Shown here: one piece after another, positions 1-12,740 of the stretch
How the letters are laid out: every line of letters begins with the position of its first letter
How positions within the stretch are numbered: the first letter of the stretch is position 1
Source of the DNA: Rutidosis leptorrhynchoides
Lineage: Eukaryota > Streptophyta > Magnoliopsida > Asterales > Asteraceae
Direction of reading: 5' to 3'
Length of the DNA: 64,000 nucleotides
Assembly (NCBI RefSeq): GCF_046630445.1
Contig: NC_092335.1
Location: 311,970,501-312,034,500, forward strand
The notes under the pieces: generated by a model
Database searches by the model: none
What the model was told of the DNA's origin: nothing
What the model saw: the letters and a program-made list of their open reading frames with translations, nothing else
Translations under genes and position numbers: made by a program

Positions 1-1402
1 TTATCTCAACCGATAGTGTAACTAATTCAAGATTCAACCTAACCTGTCTAAGGGCAATATCAAAAGTACAAGCATGCATAATCCTAAATACTCGAGCACT
101 AGTCAGGGATACACTATTAGTATGTAAAAGTTAAATTATGAGTACTCACGTATCAATATTGAGATTCAATATTGCAGGAAAGGTACGTAGACGCAACGAA
201 AATGATAAACACTATATTGACCTCACGAGCATACCCATGAACCATACTCAATCACCTCCATAGCTATAACCCATAATTTCCTTAATCCTATCCTACTCGA
301 AAAACAATTTCAAAATCACTCGAACAGCACTCCGTCGTAATATTTTATGTATACTAATAATATCTTGAAATAATACGGTGTAAATATATATATGTAAATC
401 GATTGGGAGAGTTTAGAGAAAAATATTTTCAAGTTTATATGAAATAATGAAACCTATTGAATTCTATTTATAATAGATTTTTGAATTATTAAAGTGAATT
501 ATTAAAGTATGAATTATTAAAGTGAATTATTAAAGTATGAATTATTAAAGTGAATTATAAAGTATGAATTATTAAAGTGAATTATTAAGGTATGAATTAT
601 TAAAGTGAATTATTAAAGTATGAATTATTAAAGTAAATTATTAAAGTTAAAGTAAAGTAAAAATAAAGTAAAAGTAAAGTTTAAGTATAGTAAAAGTATA
701 AAACTATATACGTATAATACGCGTATAAATATATATAATATTAATTTAAATCGTTATATATATTTTATAAAATAAAATATAAATATCGTTATCTTTATCA
801 TACTAGTTAAGTAATGAGTTGTCAAAAGTGGTTCTAGATATTTATAAAAGTTATATACATTTTAATAATAAAGTTCTTTTTAAACTGAAAACGTTTTTGT
901 ACGTTTGAAACTAAATAGATCAATCGAGTCTTTATGAGATTCAATCTTCCACTATCCTTTGTCTAGTTCTCAATGATTGACAATTTGTTCTTATTTATAA
1001 ATCACTTTACCATTTTCTGAATATTGTTAAAATGGAAAGATTTCTCAAATCAACGCGGGCCTTTCAACAGAGACTTGTAATCATAATTCAATATATCTAA
1101 TAATTCAATCATTTGATCTTATCTTCTAATTTCATTGATAAATATTTTGAAATAGATACAATCATATAAAGTATTTAATCTAATATTTTGTTTACGTTTC
1201 AAGTTATAATATATATACACATATACATATATAATCATATTCGTTTAATGGTTCGTGAATCGTTGGAACTTGGTCGAGGTTGAATGAATGTATGAACATA
1301 GTTTAAAATTTTTGAAATTTAACTTAACAAATATTGCTTATCGTGTCGGAAACATATAAAGATTAAAGTTTAAATTTGGTTGGAAATTTCCGGGTTGTCA
1401 CA
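1..1402 (-). mobile_element. 5' part of a family-B-like gypsy LTR (minus strand), truncated by the window edge
   Basis: Read on the minus strand, an LTR begins at 1402 with TGTGACAACCCGG and runs off the left edge. Its first 100 or so bases match the starts of the family B LTRs at 27129 (+) and 43868 (-) only moderately, so it is a related subfamily. It carries the shared GATTCACGAAC word (as GTTCGTGAATC at 1251-1261) near its start, as the other large LTRs here do. It abuts a plus-strand family B LTR remnant at 1403, which suggests insertion into that LTR. The matching target duplication would lie outside the window. No coding region is visible. Confidence 0.7.
473..655. repeat. AT-rich minisatellite
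   Basis: About six imperfect tandem copies of a 27-bp unit alternating AAGTGAATTATT and AAGTATGAATTATT, followed by degenerate AAAGTAAAGT units to about 690. It lies inside the truncated minus-strand LTR. Confidence 0.8.
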
Positions 1403-2762
1403 CATATTACCATTATTAATGAGATTTCTATTATTATTATTATTATTATAAGTACTAGTATTAACAAAATCATTATTCATATTATTATTAATAAAGTTAT
1501 TATTATTAGTAAATTATTATTATCAAAACTATCTTTTTAAACAAATAAATATTCTGTACTTAAAATATACTTAATACATATATTATAATTATAATAATAG
1601 TTTATATACCATAAATCAAACATATTAATATTAGTTATATAAATACTTATATATAACAAACTAATAATTTTCTTTTTTATATATATATATAGATATATCA
1701 ATATAACTAAATATATAGATATTAAACATTTTTTTTAAATATACATAACATTAAGTTATAATTTATACTAACATATTATAATAACACTATTTATTATTTA
1801 GAAATTTATTCGATTACAAATATATGTGTTAATATGTATATACATAATATAGGTTCGTGAATCCGAGGCCAACCCTGCATTGTTCAGTTGTTTAATGTCG
1901 TCACATGTATTTTTACTACAAAATACATTAGGTGAGTTTCATTTTCCTTTTTACCCTTTATATTTTTGGGCTAAGAATACATGCGCAACTTTTATAACTG
2001 TTTTATGAAATAGACACAAGTAATCGAAACTACATTATATGGTTGAATGATCGAAGTCGAATATGCCCCTTTTTATTAAGTCTGGTAATCTAAGAATTAG
2101 GGAACATACACCCTAATTGACGCGAACTCTAAAGATAGATCTATCGGGCCCAACAAGCCCCATCCAAAGTACCGGATGCTTTAGTACTTCGAAATTTATA
2201 TCATGTTCGAAGGAGGATCCCGGAATGATGGGGATATTCTTATATGCATATTGTTAATGTCGGTTACCAGGTGTTCAATCCATATGAATGATATTTTTTT
2301 CTCTATGTATGGGACGTATGTTTATGAGAAATGGAAATATGAAATCTTGTGGTCTATTAAAATTATGAAATGATTATTTATGTTAAACTAATGAACTCAC
2401 CAACCTTTTGGTTGACACTTGAAAGCATGTTTATTCTCAGGTTTGAAAGAAATCTTCCACTGTGCATTTGCTCATTTTAGAGACATTACTTGGAGTCATA
2501 CATGACATATTTCAAAAGACATTGCATTCAAGTCGTCGAGTTCATCAAGATTATTATTAAGTCAATTATAGTTAAATATATTATGAAATGGTATGCATGA
2601 CGTCAACTTTCGATGTAATGAAAGATTGTCTTTTCAAAAACGAATGCAATGTTTGTAAAATGTATCATATAGAGGTCAAGTACCTCGCGATGTAATCAAC
2701 TGTTGTGAATCGTTTATAATAGATATGGACTTCATCCGAATGGATTAGGACGGGTCCTTTCA
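1403..2762 (+). mobile_element. 3' part of a family B LTR (plus strand)
   Basis: This stretch matches the last part of the family B LTR at 27129-31808 in the same order: ATT-rich tract, then GTTCGTGAATC at 1853, then a TACCAGGTGTTC region, then the conserved ACCTCGCGATGTAAT end. It ends at 2762 in CCTTTCA. The 5' half is missing because the minus-strand LTR at 1402 interrupts it. It lies antisense inside the integrase gene of the family A element, so it is most simply a solo LTR or element end inserted there. The flanking 5 bp are CTACG; the partner copy is off-window. Confidence 0.7.
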
Positions 2763-4072
2763 CTACGAGCATTCCATCGAACCTTAACAATTGGTATCTT
2801 GTTTTTCTTAAGCCTTTTAACCTCACGATCCATTATTTCGACGGGTTCTTCGATGAATTGAAGTTTTTCATTGATTTGGATTTCGTCTAGCGGAATAGTG
2901 AGATCTTCTTTAGCAAAACATTTCTTAAAATTCGAGACTTGAAAAGTGTTATGTACAGCCGCGAGTTGTTGAGGTAACTCAAGTCGGTAGGCTACTGGTC
3001 CGACACGATCTATAATCTTGAATGGCCCGATGTACCTTAGATTTAGTTTCCCCCATTTACCAAATCGAACAACACCTTTCCAAGGTGAAACCTTAAGTAT
3101 GACCACCTCTCCAATTTCAAATTCTATATCTTTTCTTTTAATGTCCGCGTAGTTCTTTTGTCGACTTTGGGCGGTTTTTAATCCTTGTTGAATTTGAATG
3201 ATCTTCTCTATGGTTTCTTGAATAATTTCTGGACCCGTAATCTGTCTATCCCCAACTTCACTCCAATAAATCGAAGACCTGCACTTTCTACCATAAAGTG
3301 CCTCGAATGGTGCCATCTCAATACTCGAATGATAACTGTTGTTGTAGGAAAATTTTGCTAATGGTAGATGTCGATCCCAGCTGTTTCCAAAGTCAATAAC
3401 ACATGCTCGTAGCATGTCTTCAAGATTTTGTATAGTCCTCTCACTTTGCCCATCGGTTTGTGGATGATAGACAGTACTCATGTCTAGACGAGTTCCCAAT
3501 GCTTGTTGCAAAGTCTGCCAGAATCTTGAAACAAATCTGTCATCCCTATCAAAGATAATAGAGATTGGTATTCCATATCTGGAGACAACTTCTTTCAAGT
3601 ATAATCGTGCTAATTTCTCCATTTTATCATCTTCTCTCATTGGCAGAAAGTGTGCTGACTTGGTGAGACGATCGACTATTACCCAAATAGTATCATAACC
3701 ACTTGCAGTCCTTGGCAATTTAGTAATGAAATCCATGGTAATGTTTTCCCATTTCCATTCCGGGATTTCAGGTTGTTGAAGTAGACCTTATGGTTTCTGA
3801 TGTTCAGCTTTGACCTTAGAACACGTCAAATATTCTCCTACGTATTTAGCAATATCGGATTTCATTCCCGGCCACCAAAAGTGTTTCTTGAGATCTTTGT
3901 ACATCTTCCCCGCTCCGAGATGTATCGAATATCTGGTTTTATGTGCTTCCTTATGTACCATTTCTCTCACATCTCCAAATTTTAGTGCCCAAATTCTTTC
4001 AGCCCTATACCGGGTTCCGTCTTCCCGAATATTAAGATGTTTATCCGATCCTTCGTTTATTTCATTCTTCAA
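2763..4072 (-). pseudogene. Integrase of family A element (interrupted)
   Basis: Two pieces lie in the same frame. The piece at 4072-3788 holds the zinc-binding region (HLGAGKMYKDLKKHFWWPGM, then a degenerate LTCSKVKAEHQKP end where a C-x2-C is expected). The piece from 3736 begins MDFITKLPR and continues into the catalytic core, with the [11 protein letters not shown] block that carries the catalytic Glu, and the C-terminal GPF...YRLELP region. The middle Asp block reads IIFDRDDRF, near the usual SDRD. The frame runs into unrelated LTR sequence at 2763 just after VRWNARS. An in-frame stop at about 3787 separates the two pieces. The element cannot make a complete integrase from this copy. Confidence 0.85.
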
Positions 4073-4083
4073 ATTTCCCTCTT

Positions 4084-4881
4084 TTAAAACTCCCTGTTGC
4101 CCTCCTTTATTTGAGTAGTAAGGTTAGTACGAATAATTATATTCATAGCTTTTACCCGCATAGGTTCTCTGTCTTTTCTACTCAAAGCGTCGGCTACCAC
4201 ATTCGCCTTTCCTGGGTGGTAACGAATCTCAAAATCGTAATCATTTAACAATTCAATCCACCTACGCTGCCTCATGTTCAGTTATTTCTGTTTAAATATA
4301 TGTTGGAGACTTATGTGGTCAGTATATATAATACTTTTGACCCCATATAAGTAGTGCATCCAAGTCTTTAATGAAAAAACAACAACGCCCAATTCCAAAT
4401 CGTGAGTCGTATAATTTTGCTCATGAATCTTCAATTGTCTGGACGCATAAGCAATTACCTTCGTTCATTGCATTAATACGCAACCGAGACCTTGCTTTGA
4501 GGCGTCACAATATATCACAAAATCATCATTCCCTTCAGGCAATGACAATATAGGTGCCGTAGTTAACTTTTTCTTCAACAATTGAAACGCTTTCTCCTGT
4601 TCATCTTTCCATTCAAATTTCTTCCCTTTATGCGTTAATGCAGTCTAGGGTTTTGCTATTTTGGAAAAATCTTGGATGAACCTTCTGTAGTAACCAGCCA
4701 GTCCTAAAAATTGGCGTATATGCTTCGGAGTTTTCGGGGTTTCCCATTTTTCAATGGTTTCAATCTTTGTCGGATCCACCTGAATACCCTCTTTGTTTAC
4801 TATGTGACCGAGGAATTGAACTTCTTCCAACCAAAATGCACACTTTGAAAACTTAGCGTACTGTTTTTCTTTCCTCAGCAA
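4084..4881 (-). pseudogene. End of RT and RNase H of family A element (decayed)
   Basis: The piece at 4881-4645 carries the conserved end of gypsy RT, with CAFWLEEVQFLGHIVNKEGI and LGLAGYYRRFI. The piece at 4275-4084 has the end of RNase H ([28 protein letters not shown]). Both are in one frame, different from that of gag-RT upstream and of integrase downstream, so at least two net frameshifts have occurred in pol. The stretch 4280-4640 holds the rest of RNase H with several stops. Confidence 0.8.
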
Positions 4882-4895
4882 CTATAGCACTTTTC

Positions 4896-5369
4896 TCAAA
4901 TGTTCTTCGTGCTCTTGATCATTCTTTGAGTAAATGAGTATGTCATCGATGAAAATAATGAAAACTTGTCAAGGTATGGTCCACACACTATGTTCATGAG
5001 GTCCATGAACACAGCTGGTGCGTTAGTCAATCCAAACAGCATAACCATAAACTCGTAATGACCATAACACGTTCTGAAAGCAGTCTTCGGAATATCATCC
5101 TCCTTCACCCAGTTTTGATGATACCCAGAATGTAAATCAATCTTCGAATAAAATGACGAGCCTTGTAGTTGATCAAATAAGTCGTCGATTCTCGGTAGTG
5201 GGTAACGGTTCTTGATGGTAAGTTTGTTCAACTCTAGGTAGTCGATACACAACCTGAATGTACCATCCTTCTTTTTGACAAACAAAACAGGAGCTCCCCA
5301 TGGTGATGTACTTGGTCGTATGAAACTACGCTCTAATAGTTCTTGTAGTTGGCTTTGAAGTTCCTTCAT
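4896..5369 (-). pseudogene. Reverse transcriptase of family A element (frameshifted)
   Basis: Shows [40 protein letters not shown], a [13 protein letters not shown] block with the first catalytic Asp, and [15 protein letters not shown]. The frame is then lost just before the catalytic FIDD box. The FIDDILIYS sequence is present at about 4935-4965 in another frame, so a small indel near 4975 breaks the enzyme. The segment is in the same frame as gag and protease upstream, separated by one TAA at about 5529, which suggests a single Gag-Pol frame in the ancestor. Confidence 0.85.
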
Positions 5370-5528
5370 TTCACTGGGTGCGAGTCTGTATGGAGCACGA
5401 GCTATTGGTGCAGCTCCTGGTACAAGATCTATTTGAATTTCAACGGATCGGTGTGGAGGTAGTCCCAGTAATTCTTTCGAAAATACATCGGGAAATTCTT
5501 TTGCTACGGGAACATCATTGATGTTCTT

Positions 5529-7244
5529 TTATTCGGTTTGTACTTTCTCAACATGTGCTAGCACAGCATAGCAACCTTTTCTTATTAGCTTTTGCACCTT
5601 CAAATTACTAATAAGATTTGGCTTCGCGTTGCTCTTTTCTCCGTACACCATTAAGGATTTTCCTTCTTCTCGTACAATGCGAATTGCATTTTTGTAACAT
5701 ACGATTTCTACTCTCTCCTTTTTCAACCAGTCCATGCCAATTATCACATCAAAACTCCCTAACTCTACTGATATCAAATCAATCTTAAACGTTTCGCTAA
5801 CTAGTTTAAATTCTCGATTCCGACATATTTTATCTGCCAAAATTAATTTAACGTTTGCTAATTCGATTAAAAATATAATATTCATAGGCGTCAATGGACC
5901 ACTTAATTTAGCACAAAAATCTCTACTCATATAGCTTCTATCCACACCCAAATCAAATAAAACATAAGCAGGTTTTTCATGGATAAGAAACGTACCCGTA
6001 ACAAGCTCCAGGTCTTCCTGCGCTTCTTCCGCATTAATGTTAAAAACTCTCCCACGGCTTTGCCCATTATTATTTCCCTGGTTTGGGCACGTAGTTTTGT
6101 AGTGGCCCTTCTTCCCGCATCCATAACAAATAATGTGGGCATTACTTGTTCCTTTACCCGCTGGTCCATAAATTTTGCACTTCGTTGCATCATGCCCCTT
6201 TCTATTACATTTGATACATGATGCCGAACAAAAAGTAGTTGGATAGTACCCTTCACACCTTAGGCACGGAATTTTCTGGTTTTGATTGCCAGTGTTGTTA
6301 TTGAGATTGTTGTTGGGATTGTTGTTGTTGCGGTTGGTATTGTTGTTGGGACGATTGTTGTAGTTGTTGTTGTTGGAATGGTTTTTGTTGCGTTTGTTGT
6401 TGCGAAAAATGGTACGATTGTAGTTGTGATTGTTGTGTTGATTGTTGACGCGATAGTTACTGTTGTTGTGTTGGTGACCCTTGTCACTATTTTCTTCTCA
6501 ATTTCTCTTGACTTGTTTCATTTTGGCCTCCTCGGCCGCCTGCTCTTTAATCCTTCTCTCAATCTGGTTTATAAGTTTTTGAGCCATTTGGCTTGCCTTT
6601 TGCATTGAAGTGGGCGCGCTTGCACTCACATCCTCCTGAATTCTCTCTGGTAACCCCTTTACAAATGCATCGATCTGCTCTTCTTCATCTTCGAACACTC
6701 TTGGGCACAATAAACACAACTCGGTGAATCGTTGTTCGTATGTGGTGATATCGAATCCTTTCATTCGTAATTCTCTAAGCTCTGTCATGAGCTTATTGAC
6801 TTCATTTTTGGGACGGTACTGCTCGTTCATCAAGTGTTTGAATGCTGACCACGGTAGTGCGTAAGCAGCATCTTGTCCCACTTGTTCGAGATAGGTGTTC
6901 CAGCATGTTAACGCAGTACCTGTGAAGTTATGTGTGGCGTACTTTACCTTATCTTCTTTAGCACATTTGCATATAGTAAACACAGATTCGACCTTCTCGG
7001 TCCATCGTTTCAGTCCGACTGGTCCTTCAGTTCCATCGAATTCCAGAGGTTTACAAGCAGTGAAAGCCTTGTAGGAGCATCCTACACGGTTTCCTGTGGA
7101 GTTAACTCCACTGCTAGACCCTGAGTTATTGTTGTTGTTTTGCATTGTAGCCTGTACTACATCTATATTTGCTGCAAGGAAAGCACGGAAGTCTTCCTCA
7201 CTCATGTTCAAGTTCTGAAGAGTAGTCGGTGCCATTTCCTTCAA
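5529..7244 (-). pseudogene. Gag and aspartic protease of family A element (one in-frame stop)
   Basis: A single frame of 572 codons from ATG at 7244, broken by one TGA at about 6498. The Gag capsid region (to about residue 248) includes EFDGTEGPVGLKRWTEKVES and the DAFVKGLPERIQ block. Then comes an Asn-rich linker encoded by about 200 bp of AAC/CAA-type codons (6290-6480). Two CCHC knuckles follow, CIKCNRKGHDATKC and CYGCGKKGHYKTTC. The protease begins near 5960. Its active site reads DLG where this lineage usually has DTG or DSG, and further on IIGMDWL is conserved. The frame ends at a TAA before RT. The product would form the virus-like particle. Confidence 0.85.
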
Positions 7245-7576
7245 AAATAGCCAAAAGAATTAAGTTAATCATATAGAATATTAAGAGTAGTCAATAGTAT
7301 TCCGTAGCATAATATGAACTCATTTATAAAAGCTTTTTCTTCATATTAGCGTTTTATAAGTTTTAATTCGGGTAATACCTACCCGTTAAGTTCATACTTA
7401 ATAGCTAACATACAATTCAACTACTACAATTCTATATGAAAAACTGATTATAATAATATTTCACGTTCAAACTTTTATACAATATTTTACAAACTTACAA
7501 TACCGCTATTTTACATATAGCATGAAATATAGCATACAATAACTTTGATACACAGTAGTTTCGAAGACAATCCTAG

Positions 7577-8268
7577 TTAATACGCAAGTCGTTCAACAAA
7601 GACAATAAAGACACGTAATTCATAAGTCCAGAAACAAGTCATGCATTCTGGTTGTACTAATATTATATCCCATCCTTGGTTATGTGGCAGATAACCATTG
7701 TGACCGTTAGCTAGGCAGCATGTTGTAACGTCGTCAAAAGGACGAGGGTTTCGTAATGCCCAACAGCCCCGTAACAATCTAAAAACCTTGTTTCTCACCC
7801 CAACTACCGAATCCGTCACTTGTGGGAAGGTTTTATTTAAAAGTTGTAATCCGATGTTCTTTTTCTCACTTTAGTGAGAAGCAAACATCACTAACCCGTA
7901 AGCATAACATGCTTCTTTATGTTGCATGTTAGCAGCTCTTTCTAAAGCACGAAGTCCTATGTTGGGATATGTTGAGTTAAAATAGGTTCTTAACCCGTAG
8001 CGTAAAATTGTACTTGGGTTCCCCGCATTTAACGCTTTAAAAAAAACACAGCGTAACTTAAGGTCTCCCAATGTGATATACCCCATCTTTCAAAATAAAG
8101 CCTTTTATAAACTAAGGCATTCCTGGAACGTTCTTCAAATGTTCTACAAACTAATTTTGCCGTAAACAATTGTGCCGACGAATTCTGACCGACTCTAGAC
8201 AAGATTTCATCAATCATGTCCCCGGGTAGGTCTTCTAAAATTTTTGGTTGTCTATCCTTAACATCCAT
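7577..8268 (-). pseudogene. F-box-like gene carried inside the family A element (decayed)
   Basis: From ATG at 8268 the product has an N-terminal F-box (LEDLPGDMIDEILSRVG, then AKLVCRTFEERS). After a frameshift near 8086 come NAGNPSTILRYGLRTYF, GLRALERAA and KEACYAYGLVMF. One TAA at about 7871 is then followed, in the same frame, by a Cys-containing tail (CWALRNP, CMTCFWTYELRVF) ending at 7577. This order matches the plant family of putative F-box proteins typified by At1g67623 and At2g35280. F-box proteins act as substrate receptors of SCF ubiquitin ligases through Skp1. The gene lies in sense between the acidic ORF and gag, with no introns. Family assignment is from motif memory; that the gene was captured is inference. 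Confidence 0.7.
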
Positions 8269-8372
8269 TTTGTGTTTTTATACTGTAAAAATAGACGAGG
8301 GTTATATTTATAAAAGATAGATAACAAACAATACAAGCAATTTTTACATATAACATAAAAGTACAAGCACAC

Positions 8373-8376
<4 letters not shown>

Positions 8377-8463
<87 letters not shown>
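8377..8463. repeat. (TA)n microsatellite
   Basis: About 85 bp of uninterrupted TA between the acidic ORF and the F-box-like gene of the family A element. Confidence 0.95.
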
Positions 8464-8464
<1 letters not shown>

Positions 8465-8484
8465 CACATCATGGTTACTACTCT

Positions 8485-9111
8485 TCATTCTGACTCACTT
8501 GTTTCTTCCTCTTCGGACTTGGTTCGTTTCGCTAATTTCCTATGGATATATGGTGCTCCCCTAATAAGAGCCGTTCTTTTCACAAATGGTCTAGAAGGAC
8601 CCGGTGGCTTAGATGTTCCCATGTTATAGCTAAAACTTAAGAAATACGGGTGTTGACGGTATTTTCCATCGGGACATTTCATGTTAACATAGAGGTCATC
8701 GGGGTTGAACTCGGGTTTTTCTATTTTTATGCCTTTTCCCTTATTGTTTTTTCTAGCTTTTTCAAATTGTATCGGGGTAATTTCTATAACATCATCGAAA
8801 TCCTCATCGGGATCCGATTCATCGAAAAATTGGTAATCTTCCCAATATTTTGCTTCCTCGGCGGAAACACCATTGACTATTATTAATTTTAGTCCATTGA
8901 TTGAGGATTTTCTTTTATTTATCTGTTTTTCTGTGGTTCTTAATATTTCCCCCTTCGGAATCTCTTCTTCCGGTTCCTCCTCTTCCGGTTCCTCTTCTTC
9001 CGGTTCCTCCTCTTCCGGTTTCTCTTCGGGAATTTGTGAATCTTCCCAATATATATTCGACTCGTCATTATTATTAGGTGAGTCGATGGGATTTGTACTA
9101 GAGGTAGACAT
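8485..9111 (-). CDS. Acidic ORF of family A element, function unknown
   Basis: Intact 208-codon frame, the first after the primer binding site. It begins MSTSSTNPIDSPNNN and has a Glu/Pro repeat of four EEEEP-like units (about residues 29-50). A mixed acidic middle (FDESDPDEDFDDVIEI) follows, then a basic stretch (SRPFVKRTALIRG, RKLAKRTK) and an acidic end (SEEEETSESE). No family recognised. A homologous, truncated copy stands in the same place in the other family A element (26608-27012), so it is a regular part of the family. Start chosen as the first ATG and because the two copies agree from there. It could be a leader protein or a captured host fragment; nothing in it shows an enzyme. Confidence 0.65.
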   Translation of the reverse strand: MSTSSTNPIDSPNNNDESNIYWEDSQIPEEKPEEEEPEEEEPEEEEPEEEIPKGEILRTTEKQINKRKSSINGLKLIIVNGVSAEEAKYWEDYQFFDESDPDEDFDDVIEITPIQFEKARKNNKGKGIKIEKPEFNPDDLYVNMKCPDGKYRQHPYFLSFSYNMGTSKPPGPSRPFVKRTALIRGAPYIHRKLAKRTKSEEEETSESE

Positions 9112-9309
9112 CTATCACACAATATCAAACACGTTAAGAAATTAATATATCACACAATATTTACATGTTAACAATATATAGTTTACAACAAAAAAAAATG
9201 TTAAGCAATCGTTTTTCAAGTGAACACGGTCAAAGTCCAGACTCACTAATGCATCCTAACGAACTCGATAAGACACACTAATGAAAATTTCTGGTTCTCT
9301 AAGACCAAC

Positions 9310-9321
9310 GCTCGGATACCA
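9310..9321 (-). other. Primer binding site of family A element
   Basis: On the minus strand, two bases after the LTR end, TGGTATCCGAGC is close to TGGTATCAGAGC, the complement of the 3' end of initiator tRNA-Met. It has one mismatch (C for A). The same variant occurs at 26402 in the other copy. Confidence 0.8.
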
Positions 9322-10525
9322 ACTGAAATGTCCCGTTCATATCGATTATAAACGTTCCATATTAATTGATTTCGTTGCGAGGTTTTGACCTCTATATGAG
9401 ACGTTTTTCAAAGACTGCATTCGATTTTAAAACAAACCATAACCTTTATTTTATCGATAAAGGTTTAAAAATATTACGACGATTATCAAATAATGATAAT
9501 CTAAAATATGGTGTTTTCACACGACTAATACATAATGGTTTACAATAATATTACACATCAACTTAAGTCTTCGAATGCAGTTTTTAAACAATATTATACA
9601 AGCATGCTGACTCCAACTCTTATCCATACATTAGCATGCAATAGTGGAAGCTCTTAATAATCACCTGAGAATAAACATTCTTAAAACGTCAACAAAAATG
9701 TTGGTGAGTTATAGGTTTAACCTATATATTTATCAAATTATAACAATTGACCACAAGATTTCATTTTTTTGTCATACATATACATCTCATATCAGGCATT
9801 TCGCAAACTGCATAGAGAATAAAATTCATTCATATGTTGAACACCTGGTAACCGACCTTAACAAGATGCATATAGAATATCCCCATCATTCCGGGACTCT
9901 CATCGGATATGATAAATCGAAGTACTAAAGCATCCGTAACTCGAATGAGGCTTGTTGGGCCAAATAGATCTATCTTTAGGATTCGCGTCAATTAGGGGCC
10001 ATTTCCCTAATTCTTAGGCTACCAAGCTAAAAAGGGGCATATTCAGTTCGATAATTCAACATAGAAAGTATTTTCGGTTACTTGTGTCTATTTTGTAAAA
10101 TATTTATAAAACTGCATGTATTCTCATCCCAAAAATAATATATTTTTAAAAGTGGGACTATAACTCATTTTCACAGATTTTTCCTTCGTTGGAAAAGACT
10201 TGGCCACTGGTCAATTCACGAACCTATAACAAATATGTACATATGTATCAAAGTATGATTGAAATATATTCACAACATTTTTTATTACGTTTTTATGATT
10301 TAAGTTTATTAAGTTAGCAGTTCTCGTTAGTAACCTACAACTAGTTGTCCACAGTTAGATGTACAGAAATAAATCAATATATATTATCTCGAATTAATCT
10401 ATGACCCAGTGTATACAAGTCTCAGGCTAGATCATAACTCAAAGTATATATATTATTTTGGAATCAACCTCAACCCTGTATAGCTAACTCAAGCATTACT
10501 GCATATAGAGTGTCTATGGTTGTTC

Positions 10526-10651
<126 letters not shown>

Positions 10652-12645
10652 GTCGATATGATATGTCAAAACATTGTATACATGTCTATGGTATCCCAAG
10701 ATTACATAATATGTATAATATAAATTAGTTAGTCTAGGTTAGTCTAAAACTATCAAATTTATCCAATTTTGTTTTACGCGTCATTTCTTCGTTTCAAATC
10801 CATTTTGAGTGATTCAAGTTGCTATGGTTTCATAATGAACTAAAATTTATAATACTAAACAGAAAAAGTATAAGTTTATAATTTGAAATACAGGTTACAA
10901 GTCATTCTTTAAAGAGGTAGTCATTTCCGTCGAAAGAAAGACATCTTGATGACCTTTTTGAAAAACATACTTTCACTTTGAGTTTAACCATTATTTTTGG
11001 ATATAGTTTCATGTTCATAAGAAAAATAATTTTCCCAGAAGAACAACTTTTAAATTAAAGTTAATCATAGTTTTTAATTATCAAACCCAAAACAGCCCGC
11101 GGTGTTACTACAACGGCGTATGTCCGGTTTTACGGTATTTTTTCGTGTTTCCAGGTTTTAAATCATTAAGTTAGCATATCATATAGATATAGAACATGTG
11201 TTTAGTTGATTTTAAAAGTTAAGTTAGAAGGATTAACTTTGTTTGCGAACAAGTTTAGAATTAACTAAACTATGTTCTAGTGATTACAAGTTTAAATCTT
11301 CGAATATGATAGTTATATATATATGAATCGAATGATGTTATGAACATCATTACTACCTCAAGTGTAGTAGGTAAACCTACTGGAAATGATGAAAAATAAA
11401 CTTGAGCTTCAAAGGATCTTCGATGACTTGGAAGTTCTTGAAGTAGAATCATGACACGAAAACAAGTTCAAGTAAGATTACTACTTGAATTAAGATAGTT
11501 ATGTTTATAGAAATTGAACCAAATCTTGAATATGATTCTTACCTTTGATTTAGAATGAAAACCTATTGAGATTAACAAAAGTTTCTTGATCTTGGATGAT
11601 TACTTGGAATGGATTTGAAAGCTTAGAAGTAATCTAGCAAGTTTGAAAGATTTATTGAAGTGTTCTTGAATGGTTGTTTTTATGATGATTAAAGCTTGTA
11701 ATTAAAGATAAAAGTTGATGAAAATGATTGGAGATGATCAAGTATGATGTTAGGAATATTTTGAGAGAGAATTTGGAGTGTAAGTATGAGAAAACGGAAT
11801 GAAAAAATGAGGTGAAATCATAAAAACGTTTTTAATCATTATAAAGAAAGAAAAAATTCTTATGTTTGTTTTCTTGCTAAATAATTCATGCTAGTTGACA
11901 AATGGTTGGTTCCACATGTTCCTTAATCATTTAAGGCTACTAAGGAGCAGATTTTTATGTGTATATACCAATATTGTGTACATCCAGGAGCTGGGTATTG
12001 TACGAGTACGAATACGGTTGCATATGAGTAGAATTGTTGATGGAAATGTATGAGGATGTAATGGTAAGAATTTTTGTTAAGTAGAAGTACTTTGATATGT
12101 GTCTTGAAGTCTTTCAAAAGTGTACTAATACATCTAAATACACTACATGTATATACATTTTAACTGAGTCGTTAAATCATCGTTAGTCGTTACATGTAAG
12201 TGTTGTTTTGAAACCTTTAAATTAACGATCTTGTTAAATGTAATTAATTTATTGTTATTATACTTAAATGAAATGTTAAATTGTTATGTTAACATGATAA
12301 CATGGTGTATGAATATATCTTAACATCATATATATATGTTAAAATACTATTACAACGATAATCGTTACACATATGTATTGTTTCGAAATCCTTAAGTTAG
12401 TAGTCTCATCTTACTCATGTAGTTCATTGTTAATACGCTTAATGATATATGTAATTATCATTTCATGATGTTAAACATAGTGTATTAATATCTTAATTTG
12501 ATACATATGTATTTAGTAAGACGTTGTTATAACGATAATCATTATATATATCGTTTCGAGTTTCCTTAATTCAATAGTCTCATTTTATGTATATAACTCA
12601 TTGTTAATATACCTAGTGAGATACTTTCTTATCATAATATCATGT

Positions 12646-12649
<4 letters not shown>

Positions 12650-12735
<86 letters not shown>
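12650..12735. repeat. (TA)n microsatellite in family A LTR
   Basis: About 86 bp of TA near the LTR start, at the same LTR position as 22984-23067. Confidence 0.95.

Positions 12736-12740
<5 letters not shown>

Noticed and set aside
6260-6608. Thr/Ile-rich (-) and Val-rich (+) frames over the Asn-rich Gag linker
   Set aside because: They are other-frame readings of the AAC/CAA repeat that belongs to the Gag frame.
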